This document shows positions 8,503 through 16,646 of a DNA stretch of 64,000 bases, piece after piece. The notes beneath the pieces are model-generated. The model searched no databases. It was given only the letters and a program-made list of their open reading frames with translations, and was not told the origin of the DNA. The position numbers were made by a program, and so were the translations under genes. The DNA is taken from positions 1-64,000 of the forward strand of contig NZ_JAABNP010000005.1 in NCBI RefSeq assembly GCF_009928485.1, in the 5' to 3' direction. The DNA is from Clostridium sp. C2-6-12. GTDB taxonomy: Bacteria > Bacillota > Clostridia > Clostridiales > Clostridiaceae. Numbering within the stretch: the first letter of the stretch is position 1; each line of letters opens with the position of its first letter.

Positions 8503-9336
8503 ATGAGATTAAATCAAAATATGTTTTCTTTAAATATATATAGTAGCTATAAAAAAAATTTAGCAAAGAATTCAGTTTCAATGAATAATATAAGTTCTGG
8601 TCTAAAGCTTAATAAATCAAAAGATAATCCGGGGAAAATTGCTGAAAGTGAAACTATAAGAATTCATGTTCTTAGTACCGAAGCTGCAAGAAGAAATGTT
8701 CAAGATACCAATTCCATGATACAATCTTTTGACGGTGCTATGCAAGAAATGAATCAAACACTTCTAAGATTAAAGGAATTAGCTGTTCAGGCAGGAGATG
8801 GAACTTATGCTAATTCGGACATAGATGCTATTAAGGCTGAAATGACATCACTTACAGATCATATTGATAAAATGGCTAAAACAACTGAATTTAATGGAGT
8901 TACTTTACTTAATGATGCTACTGGAACGGGAAAAGTGATATCAGCTATAGGAAATATGGAAGGTGAGAGTACTAGTTTACCTAAATTTGATTTAACTAAA
9001 AGTGGCTTGGGATTAGCTTCTATAGCAAATGATATATCAGATCCAAGTAAAGTGGGAAGTGTTATAGATAAGGTTGATGATGCAATTAAAAAAGTATCAT
9101 CAGCAAGAAGTCGCTATGGTGCTATACAATTGAGACTAGAGGATAGTATAGATGATTTAGACTCTAGGAATATATCTATGGAGAAAGCTTTTAGTAATCT
9201 TGCAGATGCTGATTTGGCAGAAGAAATGATGAATTATTCAAGCTCGCAAATAATGATCCAGTCAGCTCTTGCTCTTATGGCACAAAGTAATAATCTACCT
9301 AGTGATGCATTGAGAGCTTTACAAAATATAAAATAG
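8503..9336 (+). CDS. Flagellin (short, conventional)
   Basis: Filament subunit of 277 residues with N-terminal D0/D1 (MRLNQNMFSLNIYSSYKK, SMNNISSGLKLNKSKDNPGK, LLRLKELAVQAGDGTYAN, TEFNGVTLLND), a minimal variable region at about 148-185, and the C-terminal D1/D0 (SARSRYGAIQLRLEDSIDDL, NLADADLAEEMMNYS, IQSALALMAQSNN). The termini depart from typical flagellin (MRIN, SGLRIN), so it may be a minor or specialised filament protein. It lies 101 bases after the VWA flagellin, behind its own FliA-like promoter, and is followed by a terminator. Confidence 0.93.
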   Translation: MRLNQNMFSLNIYSSYKKNLAKNSVSMNNISSGLKLNKSKDNPGKIAESETIRIHVLSTEAARRNVQDTNSMIQSFDGAMQEMNQTLLRLKELAVQAGDGTYANSDIDAIKAEMTSLTDHIDKMAKTTEFNGVTLLNDATGTGKVISAIGNMEGESTSLPKFDLTKSGLGLASIANDISDPSKVGSVIDKVDDAIKKVSSARSRYGAIQLRLEDSIDDLDSRNISMEKAFSNLADADLAEEMMNYSSSQIMIQSALALMAQSNNLPSDALRALQNIK

Positions 9337-9347
9337 TAATAAAAATG

Positions 9348-9392
9348 AAAGCATTATTGACTATTAGAATATAGTACTTTAATGCTTTTTTA
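9348..9392 (+). terminator. Intrinsic terminator after the second flagellin
   Basis: AAAGCATTA (9348-9356) pairs with TAATGCTTT (9380-9388), with CTATTA/TATAG pairing inside, followed by a T-run. Confidence 0.75.
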
Positions 9393-9546
9393 TTTAATAA
9401 AATATCCGTGACTATAATTATATCTAAATTCTATGGATATATGATAAAATAAATTTTTGCAGAATAATGAAACTAAATGAAATAAATAATTTTAACATTT
9501 TGTGGTTAAAATTGACATATTTTATTGAAAGATGAAGAAAAAAATG

Positions 9547-9574
9547 TTAACATATATACTAAAAGAATTATAAA
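9547..9574 (+). promoter_or_regulatory. Candidate vegetative promoter of the flagellar operon
   Basis: TTAACA (9547-9552), 16 bases, TATAAA (9569-9574). Transcription would start near 9581, just where the riboswitch begins, which supports the assignment. The -35 box has one mismatch. A second TTGACA at about 9510 has no -10 at the right distance. Confidence 0.45.
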
Positions 9575-9577
9575 TGA

Positions 9578-9661
9578 TACTAGCATACTTATTGAAAGGT
9601 AAGGTCGCAAAGCCATGAGTCTAAGGGAAATTTGTTCCTATGATTGTCAGGTTACCTGAAT
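9578..9661 (+). ncRNA. Cyclic di-GMP-I (GEMM-I) riboswitch upstream of flgB
   Basis: The core carries the family's diagnostic strings in order: a P2 hairpin capped by GAAA (TATTGAAAGGTA), the invariant CGCAAAGCC at 9606-9614, GTCTAAGG at 9619-9626, then the second helix and the closing GTCAGGTTACC at 9646-9656. These segments form the c-di-GMP pocket in known GEMM-I RNAs. It sits about 300 bases before flgB with a terminator immediately after. Related clostridia (C. difficile Cd1) use the same arrangement to switch off the flagellar operon at high c-di-GMP. The CAGGTTACC strand can also pair with GGTACCTG at 9686-9693, a plausible antiterminator. Confidence 0.93.
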
Positions 9662-9685
9662 ATAATTATATTATATGTATATTTT

Positions 9686-9721
9686 GGTACCTGTGTAATA
9701 ATTAGGTGCTTTTTCTATTTT
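9686..9721 (+). terminator. Riboswitch-controlled terminator
   Basis: GGTACCT (9686-9692) pairs with AGGTGCT (9704-9710) using G-U pairs, followed by a T-rich tract. Its 5' arm overlaps the sequence that can pair with the riboswitch 3' strand, giving two exclusive folds. From 9722 to 9958 the leader is very AT-rich with no further feature seen. Confidence 0.75.
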
Positions 9722-9958
9722 TATGGAAATAAATAAAAATTTTAAAATTTTATAGCTAAATAGCATAAATTATTTTATAATTGAAATATAAATATTTTGA
9801 TAATCAAAATACAAATAATTTATAATTTAGTCATATAAATTAAATTATAGTTATATTTTTAATAAATAATAAGAAATTAAAAAATAAATGTATATAATGT
9901 TTATAAAATTAAGATTGTATTTTGTATAATTTTGAAATAAAGATGAGGGAGTGAAATT

Positions 9959-10360
9959 ATGGCTATACAATTGATGAGTAGCGATAAAACTTATGATTTG
10001 CTTAAAACAGGAATTAAGGCATCAAATGTTAGGGCTAAAACAATAGCTAATAATATGGCGAATGTAAATACCAAGAATTATAAAAGATTTAACACAGTTT
10101 TTGAAGAAAATTTAAAAAAAGATGAAGATGGGTCCAATTTTCAATTGAAAAGGACTAATTCGGCACATTTCGCTAGCGAAAATGTAAAAACTGATAATAT
10201 TTCAATAGAACAAGATAAAAATACTAGTATGAGAAGTGATGGAAATAATGTTGATTTGGATATAGAAAAGGTTAATCAAGCGGCTAATACGCTAAAATAT
10301 AATGCTTTAATAAGTAAAATAAATGGAAAATTTAATGATTTGAAAATGGTAATTAAATAA
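9959..10360 (+). CDS. flgB: Flagellar basal-body rod protein FlgB
   Basis: Proximal rod subunit of 133 residues, exported to the cell surface by the flagellar type III system. The N-terminal signature of rod/hook proteins is present: ASNVRAKTIANNMANVNTKNYKRF. The C-terminal helix contains the FlgB pattern DGNNVDLDIEKVNQAANTLKYN. Ribosome site GAGGGAG precedes ATG 9959. It is the first gene after the c-di-GMP riboswitch and opens the flagellar operon. Confidence 0.96.
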   Translation: MAIQLMSSDKTYDLLKTGIKASNVRAKTIANNMANVNTKNYKRFNTVFEENLKKDEDGSNFQLKRTNSAHFASENVKTDNISIEQDKNTSMRSDGNNVDLDIEKVNQAANTLKYNALISKINGKFNDLKMVIK

Positions 10361-10429
10361 TATAGTACTAGTTAATGATATGAAAGTTAAAAAATATTAG
10401 AGAGTTTTATGAATTGAGGGGGAGTATAA

Positions 10430-10843
10430 ATGAATGCATTTAGTTCGATGCAAATAAGTGCAACAGGTCTTTCAGCAGAAAGATTAAGAATGGATACAAT
10501 AACATCAAATATGGCTAATGCAAGTACAACAAGAAATGCACAGGGTAAAATAGAGCCATATGTTAGAAAAGTTGCTGTATTTCAGGAAGCTTTAGATGCT
10601 AATAAGGAGATGGCCGGGGTTAAAGCGGTAAAAATCGAAAAGGATAAGTCGCCACTGAGAAAAGTATATGATCCGACTCATCCAGATGCTGATAAAACTA
10701 CTGGGTATGTTACTATGCCTAATGTAAATGTATTAAATGAAATGGCTGATATGATGGTGGCAACAAGATCTTATGAAGCAAATGTTGATACTTTTAATGC
10801 TCTAAAAAGCATGTTTTCAAAAGCCTTAGAAATTGGAAGGTAG
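10430..10843 (+). CDS. flgC: Flagellar basal-body rod protein FlgC
   Basis: Proximal rod subunit of 137 residues. It starts [25 protein letters not shown], with [22 protein letters not shown] and the C-terminal [20 protein letters not shown] helix, all typical FlgC. It assembles with FlgB, FliE and FlgF/FlgG. GAGGGGGAG precedes the ATG. It is separated from flgB by 69 bases and from fliE by 12. Confidence 0.96.
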   Translation: MNAFSSMQISATGLSAERLRMDTITSNMANASTTRNAQGKIEPYVRKVAVFQEALDANKEMAGVKAVKIEKDKSPLRKVYDPTHPDADKTTGYVTMPNVNVLNEMADMMVATRSYEANVDTFNALKSMFSKALEIGR

Positions 10844-10855
10844 GGAGAAGAATAT

Positions 10856-11173
10856 ATGAGAATAGAAGATAGGTTTGCTCAAAATGAAGTGGTATTCAAT
10901 AATAAGTTTAATAATATCACTAATGATAAAAATAATGATGAAAAAAGTGAAGAAGTTAGTTTTGGAGATGTTTTAAAAGGATATATTGATGATACAAACG
11001 GAAAGATATCACAAGCTAATTCAGTTACAAATGGATTTGTTAAAGGTCAAGATGTAAATATTGACGAAGTAATGATTAAAGGACAAGAAGCTAGTTTAAG
11101 CTTACAGTTCTTAACTCAAACTAGGGATAAGCTGTTGGAAGGATATAAGGAATTAACGAGGATGCAATTGTAG
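10856..11173 (+). CDS. fliE: Flagellar hook-basal body protein FliE
   Basis: A 105-residue rod/MS-ring adaptor. The C-terminal two-thirds match FliE: SFGDVLKGYIDDTNGKISQA, FVKGQDVNIDEVMIKGQEAS, LSLQFLTQTRDKLLEGYKEL. The first 30 residues are rich in Asn and Lys and appear disordered. It is the usual third gene of flgB-flgC-fliE-fliF. Confidence 0.95.
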   Translation: MRIEDRFAQNEVVFNNKFNNITNDKNNDEKSEEVSFGDVLKGYIDDTNGKISQANSVTNGFVKGQDVNIDEVMIKGQEASLSLQFLTQTRDKLLEGYKELTRMQL

Positions 11174-11194
11174 TAAGGTGAGGAGAGCTAAATA

Positions 11195-12757
11195 ATGAAA
11201 AAACTTTTAGAAAAAGTTAAGGGGCTTTTAGAAAAGTTTAAATCCCAGAATATGAAAATAAAAATTGCTGTTATAGCAGCAATTTTGGCAATTATTATCG
11301 CAATTATAAGTGGAATTTATTATTCATCTTCTAATAAGTATCAAATTTTATTTTCTGATCTTGATCCAACTGATTCTCAGACAGTAGTTACTACTCTGCA
11401 AGAAGGAAAAAATGAATATAAAATTGAAGGAAATGCGATTTTAGTACCTAAAGATAAGGTTGATGAATTAAGGCTGAAATTAGCGCCAAATTTGACATCT
11501 GGTAGCAAGGGTTATGAATTGATGGATGTTGGAAGCTCTTTTGGTATGACTGATGAAGAGTTTAAAATAAAAAAGCTTAGGATGCAACAAGGGGAATTAG
11601 AAAAAACTATAAAAAAGTTTCAACAAATAGAGGAAGCCAGAGTACATATAAGTGAGGCTAAGGATTCTGTCTTTGTAAAAGATTCTGAACCAGGAAAGGC
11701 TGTTGTTTCTTTGACTTTGAAAAAGGGAGAGAAGCTTAGTGGTGATCAGGTCAAAGCAATAGTTGCATTAGTATCTGGTAGTGCGAATAACATTCCAAGA
11801 GCTAATGTAGATGTGTTGGATCAAAATGCAAATTTGCTTACTAAAGATATTAATAATGAACAAAATGGACAAGCAAGTTCAGAGGAGATAGCTAAACAAC
11901 AGGAAGCTGAAAAATCTGCTGAAAATAATCTTAAAAAGAAAATTACAGACCTATTAGAGCCAACAATTGGAGCAAAAAAAGTTAAGGTAGCTGTAAATGT
12001 TAATTTAGATTTTGATGCAAAACAAAATACAAAAACATCAGTAGATCCTAATAAGGTTATTATTAGCCAAGAAAATAATAAAGAATCAAATACTTCTGGA
12101 ACAGATGGTACAACAAGCCAAAGTCCAGTTGATAATAATATGACTAATACAATAACCAATACCAATGGAGAAAAATCAACCTCTAGTAAAGAAAATCAAA
12201 AAACTAACTATGAAGTTGGAAAAAGCGAATCAAAAACTATAAGTGCTCAAGGAGCGATAAAAAGAATTACAGCAGCTGTTACAATAGATGGAGTTTTAGA
12301 TGATGCTCAAAGGCAGCAAATTGAAACTTTAGTTGGAAATGCAATTGGTTATGATGCATTAAGAGGAGATAAGGTTTCAGTAGTTGGAATGCCATTTGAT
12401 AAAACAGTAGAAGAGGCTGCGAAGGCAGCAGAAACTGCAAAGACAGTAGAAGAAGCAGCAGCTAGTAATTTAAGAATGATGATTGTGGCTGGAATTTTAG
12501 GTGCAGTATTATTAGGCTTAATAATTTTCTTGATTATAAAGAGAAGAAAGAAGAAGATTGTAGAAGAAGAACAATTATTAAATACGTTAATTGATGATAG
12601 TATAATACCTAAGGAACCGGAAGAATTTACGCCAATTGAATTTGAGAGTAAATCACAAAAATCTCATTTAGAAAATGAAATTAAGAAATATGCAATGGAA
12701 AAACCAGAACAGGTTGTAGAGATAATTAAGTCATGGTTGACTGAAGGTGAGAGGTAG
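11195..12757 (+). CDS. fliF: Flagellar MS-ring protein FliF
   Basis: A 520-residue inner-membrane ring protein. The first membrane helix lies at about residues 24-45 (VIAAILAIIIAIISGIYY). The YscJ/FliF ring-building domain follows (LFSDLDPTDSQTVVTTL, GMTDEEFKIKKLRMQQGELE, ARVHISEAKDSVF). An Asn/Ser/Thr-rich periplasmic linker lies around 290-345, and the second helix is at about 428-449 (MMIVAGILGAVLLGLIIFLI). The cytoplasmic tail (EIKKYAMEKPEQVVEIIKSWL) binds FliG. It ends eight bases before fliG. Confidence 0.97.
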   Translation: MKKLLEKVKGLLEKFKSQNMKIKIAVIAAILAIIIAIISGIYYSSSNKYQILFSDLDPTDSQTVVTTLQEGKNEYKIEGNAILVPKDKVDELRLKLAPNLTSGSKGYELMDVGSSFGMTDEEFKIKKLRMQQGELEKTIKKFQQIEEARVHISEAKDSVFVKDSEPGKAVVSLTLKKGEKLSGDQVKAIVALVSGSANNIPRANVDVLDQNANLLTKDINNEQNGQASSEEIAKQQEAEKSAENNLKKKITDLLEPTIGAKKVKVAVNVNLDFDAKQNTKTSVDPNKVIISQENNKESNTSGTDGTTSQSPVDNNMTNTITNTNGEKSTSSKENQKTNYEVGKSESKTISAQGAIKRITAAVTIDGVLDDAQRQQIETLVGNAIGYDALRGDKVSVVGMPFDKTVEEAAKAAETAKTVEEAAASNLRMMIVAGILGAVLLGLIIFLIIKRRKKKIVEEEQLLNTLIDDSIIPKEPEEFTPIEFESKSQKSHLENEIKKYAMEKPEQVVEIIKSWLTEGER

Positions 12758-12765
12758 GTGTCGCT

Positions 12766-13782
12766 ATGTCAAAGGAACAAATGCAGTTAACAGGAGTTCA
12801 TAAAGCAGCAATATTATTTATAACACTTGGACCAGAAGCTTCATCTGCAATATTAAAAAGATTGCCAGAGAATGAAATTCAAAAAATAACTTATGAAATT
12901 GCTAATATTACTTCTGTTACTTCTGAGCAAAGAGAAGAAATATTAAATGAATTTTTACAAATGAATAAGGCTAGGGATTATATTATTGAAGGCGGTATGG
13001 ATTATGCTAAGACATTGTTGTCAAAAGCATTAGGATCACAAAGAGCAAGCGAAATATTAGAGAAGGTGTCTGAAGCTACGGCTCAATACAGACCTTTCTC
13101 TATTGCGAGAAAAGCAGATTCTCATCAATTGTTAAATGTAATCTTATCAGAACAGCCACAAACTATTGCTTTGATATTATGCTACCTTCAAGCTGATAAA
13201 GCGGCTCAGGTTATGGCTGAATTACCAGAAGAAACTCAAAGTGAGGTCGCATATAGAATTGCAACTATGAGTAACACTTCTCCAATGGTAATCAAAGAAA
13301 TAGAAGCAGTACTTGAAAGTAAGTTGTCGTCAGTAGTAAGAACTGAAATGACAAGTCTAGGTGGAGTAGAAACTTTAGTTAATATATTAAATGCAGTTGA
13401 TAGAACAACCGAAAAAAATATTACTGAAGGTTTAGAAAGAGAAGATGCAGAACTTGCAGATAAAGTTAAAAGTTCAATGTTTGTATTTGAAGATATTCTT
13501 TCTCTTGATGATGTATCTATTCAAAGAATTCTTAGAGAAGTTGAAGCAGGAGATCTTGCACTCGCACTTAAAGGATGCTCAGATGAAGTTGCTAATAGTA
13601 TTTACAGAAACCAATCAAAGAGAGCTGCTGCTACATTAAAAGAAGATATGGAATTCTTAGGACCAGTTAGAATTACAGATGTTGAAAAAGCTCAACAAAA
13701 GATTGTTTCTGTTATTAGAAGGCTAGATGATGCTAATGAAATCATCATTTCAAGAGGTGGAGAAGATGCAATCATCGTATAA
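12766..13782 (+). CDS. fliG: Flagellar motor switch protein FliG
   Basis: Switch/rotor protein of 338 residues joining FliF to the C-ring. The three domains can be followed: an N-terminal domain (KAAILFITLGPEASSAILK), a middle domain with the EHPQ-like EQPQTIALILCYLQ, and a C-terminal torque domain with LKGCSDEVANSIYRNQSKRA carrying the charged residues that contact the stator, ending MEFLGPVRITDVEKAQQ. Its usual C-ring partners FliM and FliN/FliY are not encoded in this window. Confidence 0.97.
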   Translation: MSKEQMQLTGVHKAAILFITLGPEASSAILKRLPENEIQKITYEIANITSVTSEQREEILNEFLQMNKARDYIIEGGMDYAKTLLSKALGSQRASEILEKVSEATAQYRPFSIARKADSHQLLNVILSEQPQTIALILCYLQADKAAQVMAELPEETQSEVAYRIATMSNTSPMVIKEIEAVLESKLSSVVRTEMTSLGGVETLVNILNAVDRTTEKNITEGLEREDAELADKVKSSMFVFEDILSLDDVSIQRILREVEAGDLALALKGCSDEVANSIYRNQSKRAAATLKEDMEFLGPVRITDVEKAQQKIVSVIRRLDDANEIIISRGGEDAIIV

Positions 13783-14560
13783 TTTGATAAAAAAAGGATT
13801 TGCAAAAGAAGGCGATAGTAGAAAGATTTCAACAGAATATAAATTTAAACAGCTAGAAGAAGATGAAGATGAAGCAGAAAATTTTGATGAAATTGAAGAG
13901 ATTGAGGAAATAAAAGAACCAGAAATAGATCCTGAAGAGATTTTAAGACGATATGAAGATATTGGACAAAGAATAATTCAAGATGCTAAAAGAGAAAAAC
14001 AGGCTATTACGTTAAAGGCTCAAATGGAATCAAATATTGCTGAAAAAAAGGCATATGAAAAAGGTTATGAGCAGGGATTTCAAAATGGATATGATGATGG
14101 ATATAAAAAAGCATATGATGAAACAATAGAGGCTGCAAAAGCTGAAGCAGCTTCTATTGTTGAAAAAGCTGAAATGCTTTTAAAATCTGCACATGAAAAT
14201 TATTGTAAATATTTAGAGGATAAAAAGGTTGAAGTAGTAAAATTAGCGTTAGAAATAGCAGAAAATATTGCGCAAAAAGTGTTAAGTAACGAAGATTCTA
14301 TGAATTCAATTATTGAGGAGGCTTTTAAAATTTCAAAAGGCGAAGACAATGTTATTTTAAAGGTTAATTCTATTCATGTTAAAGAAATAAAGTCTCAGAT
14401 TCAAAAATGGAAGATTTCATATGGAATAAAAAATGAAATTTTCATACTTAATGATGATACCTTAGAACCAGGAAATGCAATTTTAGAAAAACCAAGTGGG
14501 ATAGTAAAAGTAGGCGTAGAAATTGGTATGGAGCAGATTCGAAAAGCGCTATTTAGTTAA
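13766..14560 (+). CDS. fliH: Flagellar assembly protein FliH
   Basis: Regulator of the FliI ATPase, 264 residues. After a very acidic segment (about 30-50) it shows the FliH glycine-repeat helix EKGYEQGFQNGYDDGYKKAY, a long coiled coil rich in Ala/Glu/Lys, and a C-terminal domain (VVKLALEIAENIAQKVL, LEPGNAILEKPSGIVKVGV) like FliH and V-ATPase subunit E. ATG 13766 has AGAGGTGG (13753-13760) before it and overlaps the end of fliG by 17 bases, indicating translational coupling. A repeat element of about 150 bases separates it from fliI. Confidence 0.92.
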   Translation: MQSSYNLIKKGFAKEGDSRKISTEYKFKQLEEDEDEAENFDEIEEIEEIKEPEIDPEEILRRYEDIGQRIIQDAKREKQAITLKAQMESNIAEKKAYEKGYEQGFQNGYDDGYKKAYDETIEAAKAEAASIVEKAEMLLKSAHENYCKYLEDKKVEVVKLALEIAENIAQKVLSNEDSMNSIIEEAFKISKGEDNVILKVNSIHVKEIKSQIQKWKISYGIKNEIFILNDDTLEPGNAILEKPSGIVKVGVEIGMEQIRKALFS

Positions 14561-14565
14561 GGATT

Positions 14566-14715
14566 AGGTGTTAAGAGTTGAGGAAGAAAAGCCATTGGTT
14601 TTTCAAAGAGTTCAGTATTGTGGCATAGCCACTCTTTCAAATGTGTATATTTTTAGAAATAGCTTCGCTATTTCATCCATGACTCATAACTTATAACTGT
14701 GAACTCTGAACTGAA
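14566..14715. repeat. Nested-hairpin repeat (family A) carrying a family B hairpin, between fliH and fliI
   Basis: An imperfect long inverted repeat (GTGTTAAGAGTTGAGGA against a right arm around 14680-14698) encloses three hairpins: GAAAAGCC/GGTTTTTC at about 14585-14603, GTGGCATAGCCAC at 14620-14632, and GAAATAGC-TTC-GCTATTTC at about 14656-14674. The middle hairpin and its flank (CTCTTTCAAATGTGTATA) match the unit of the 41-bp arrays at 36.7 and 48.1 kb. The element ends just before the fliI ribosome site. Confidence 0.75.
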
Positions 14716-14731
14716 TTACAGGGGTGATATA

Positions 14732-16045
14732 TTGGAGTTAGACTTAGATTTTAATAAGTTAATTAAAAAGGTCAATACCATTTCAACAATATATAGTGAA
14801 GGTGTTGTTAAGAAAGTAATAGGACTTACAATTGAGGTGCAGGGGATAAAAGGATTTGTTGGTGAATTATGTATAATATACAATGAAAAGAATAGGCCCG
14901 TAAATTGTGAAGTTGTAGGTTTTAAAGAAGAGTTTGTTATTCTTATGCCATTAGATGAATTGATAGGTATTTCTCCAGGCTGCAGAGTTGTACCTCAACA
15001 TAAGCCGCTAAGTGTTAAATGTTCAGATAAATTGCTTGGTCACATAATAGATGGATTAGGGAATCCTTTGGATTGTGACAGCATTTCTATGGAAGGCGAA
15101 GAATATCCTTTAGAAAATGAAGCGCCAGATCCTTTAAAGAGAAAAAGAATAAAAGAAATAATGCCAACAGGTGTAAGAGCTATTGATGGATTTTTGACTT
15201 GTGGTGATGGTCAAAGAATTGGTATTTTTGCTGGTAGTGGTGTTGGTAAAAGTACAACACTTGGAATGATAGCAAGAGAAGCAGAAGCTGATGTTAATGT
15301 TATTTCCCTTATTGGAGAAAGAGGAAGAGAAGTTCTTGAATTTATAGAGAAGGATTTAGGACCTGAGGGAATGAAAAAATCTGTTGTAGTATGTGCAACA
15401 TCAGACAAACCTGCTTTAATAAGAATTAAAGGAGCTCTTACAGCTACAGCAATTGCAGAATATTTTAGAGATAAAGGAAAAAAGGTTATTCTAATGATGG
15501 ATTCTGTTACTAGATTTGCTATGGCTCAAAGGGAAGTTGGTCTTGCAATTGGTGAACCTCCAGCAACTAAAGGCTATACTCCTTCAGTTTTTGCAAAACT
15601 TCCAAAACTTATGGAAAGATCAGGAACTTCATCAGATGGATCGATAACAGCGTTTTATACAGTCCTTGTTGATGGTGATGATTTTAATGAACCTATAGCA
15701 GATGCTGTAAGAGGTATACTAGATGGACATATAGTTTTGTCGAGAGATCTTGCTCATAAAAACCATTATCCAGCTATTGACATACTTAATAGTGTAAGCA
15801 GACTTATGAGTCAAATAGCACCAAATGATCATAAGGAAGCAGCATCTATTGCAAGAGACCTTTTAGCAACCTATAAAGATTCTGAAGATTTAATAAACAT
15901 AGGAGCTTACGTTAAAGGAAGCAATAAAAAAATTGATATGGCAATTGCATACAATGAATCTCTAAATAATTTTTTACGACAAGGAATTGATGAAAAATCA
16001 ACATTTGAAGAAACTGAAGATACCTTATTATCAATGTTTAGGTAA
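14732..16045 (+). CDS. fliI: Flagellar export ATPase FliI
   Basis: ATPase that energises flagellar type III export, homologous to F1-beta. The 437-residue protein has Walker A GIFAGSGVGKSTTLG near residue 170, GERGREVLEF, Walker B VILMMDSVTRFAMAQREVG, GEPPATKGYTPSVFAKLP and a DGHIVLSRDLA motif. TTG 14732 is chosen: AGGGGTG at 14720-14726 is well placed and the extra 11 upstream codons would read out of the repeat element. It is followed by a small hairpin (16074-16092) and fliJ. Confidence 0.96.
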   Translation: MELDLDFNKLIKKVNTISTIYSEGVVKKVIGLTIEVQGIKGFVGELCIIYNEKNRPVNCEVVGFKEEFVILMPLDELIGISPGCRVVPQHKPLSVKCSDKLLGHIIDGLGNPLDCDSISMEGEEYPLENEAPDPLKRKRIKEIMPTGVRAIDGFLTCGDGQRIGIFAGSGVGKSTTLGMIAREAEADVNVISLIGERGREVLEFIEKDLGPEGMKKSVVVCATSDKPALIRIKGALTATAIAEYFRDKGKKVILMMDSVTRFAMAQREVGLAIGEPPATKGYTPSVFAKLPKLMERSGTSSDGSITAFYTVLVDGDDFNEPIADAVRGILDGHIVLSRDLAHKNHYPAIDILNSVSRLMSQIAPNDHKEAASIARDLLATYKDSEDLINIGAYVKGSNKKIDMAIAYNESLNNFLRQGIDEKSTFEETEDTLLSMFR

Positions 16046-16128
16046 AAAAGTCTATAGAATTTTCTAAATTAAAAAAATCCCATAGGGATTTTGTCAATAA
16101 TTGTTAACTGGACTAAGGTGGTGATTTT

Positions 16129-16566
16129 TTGGCTAAAAAGTTTAAATTTGGTTTGGATAAGCTTCTTGAAATTAGAAAAGCCAAAGAAGAAGAAAGTGAA
16201 AGACTATTTACAGAAAGTCAGCGTGAAAAAAGAAAAGTAGAAGAAAAATTAGAAGAACTTAATAGGAATTATAATAAGTATAAAGGTATTTCACCCAATG
16301 AAGATATAGTATATCAAAAATTGAAGAGATATTATATTCAAGGAGTTCAAAATGGAATAGAATCTAGTGAAAAAGATTTAGCTATAAAAAATCAAGAAGT
16401 TGATAGGCGAAGAAGAGATTTAATGGTAAAACAAATGGAAAGAAAAACTGTTCAAACCTTAAAAGATAAGAAATTTGATGCTTATGTAAAAGAGCAAGAT
16501 AGAGTTGAACAGATAAATCTTGATGAATTAGCACTTTATGCATATGTAAGAAATAAAGACAGATAA
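16129..16566 (+). CDS. fliJ: Flagellar export protein FliJ
   Basis: A 145-residue, highly charged protein predicted to be one long antiparallel coiled coil, as in FliJ, the central stalk of the FliI ring. It starts MAKKFKFGLDKLLEIRKAKEEESER, a common FliJ opening, and ends in an aromatic/charged helix. TTG 16129 follows AAGGTGGTGA. Recognition rests on position after fliI, length and coiled-coil pattern rather than unique motifs. Confidence 0.88.
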   Translation: MAKKFKFGLDKLLEIRKAKEEESERLFTESQREKRKVEEKLEELNRNYNKYKGISPNEDIVYQKLKRYYIQGVQNGIESSEKDLAIKNQEVDRRRRDLMVKQMERKTVQTLKDKKFDAYVKEQDRVEQINLDELALYAYVRNKDR

Positions 16567-16646
16567 AAGAAATTATCAGCAGCTAATAAAGTTGCTGTAT
16601 AAATATTCGAAATTTAAATTATAGGACTTGAAGGGAGGTGAAAATA

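Noticed and set aside
11821..12165. Minus-strand open frame of 114 codons inside fliF
   Set aside because: It is antisense to the low-complexity linker of a clear fliF gene, has no ribosome site and a hydrophobic composition typical of antisense shadows. Similar minus-strand frames inside flhA, spoVAE and gpr were rejected for the same reason.
16074..16092. Terminator between fliI and fliJ
   Set aside because: AAAATCCC/GGGATTTT forms a hairpin but no T-run follows it and fliJ continues the operon.
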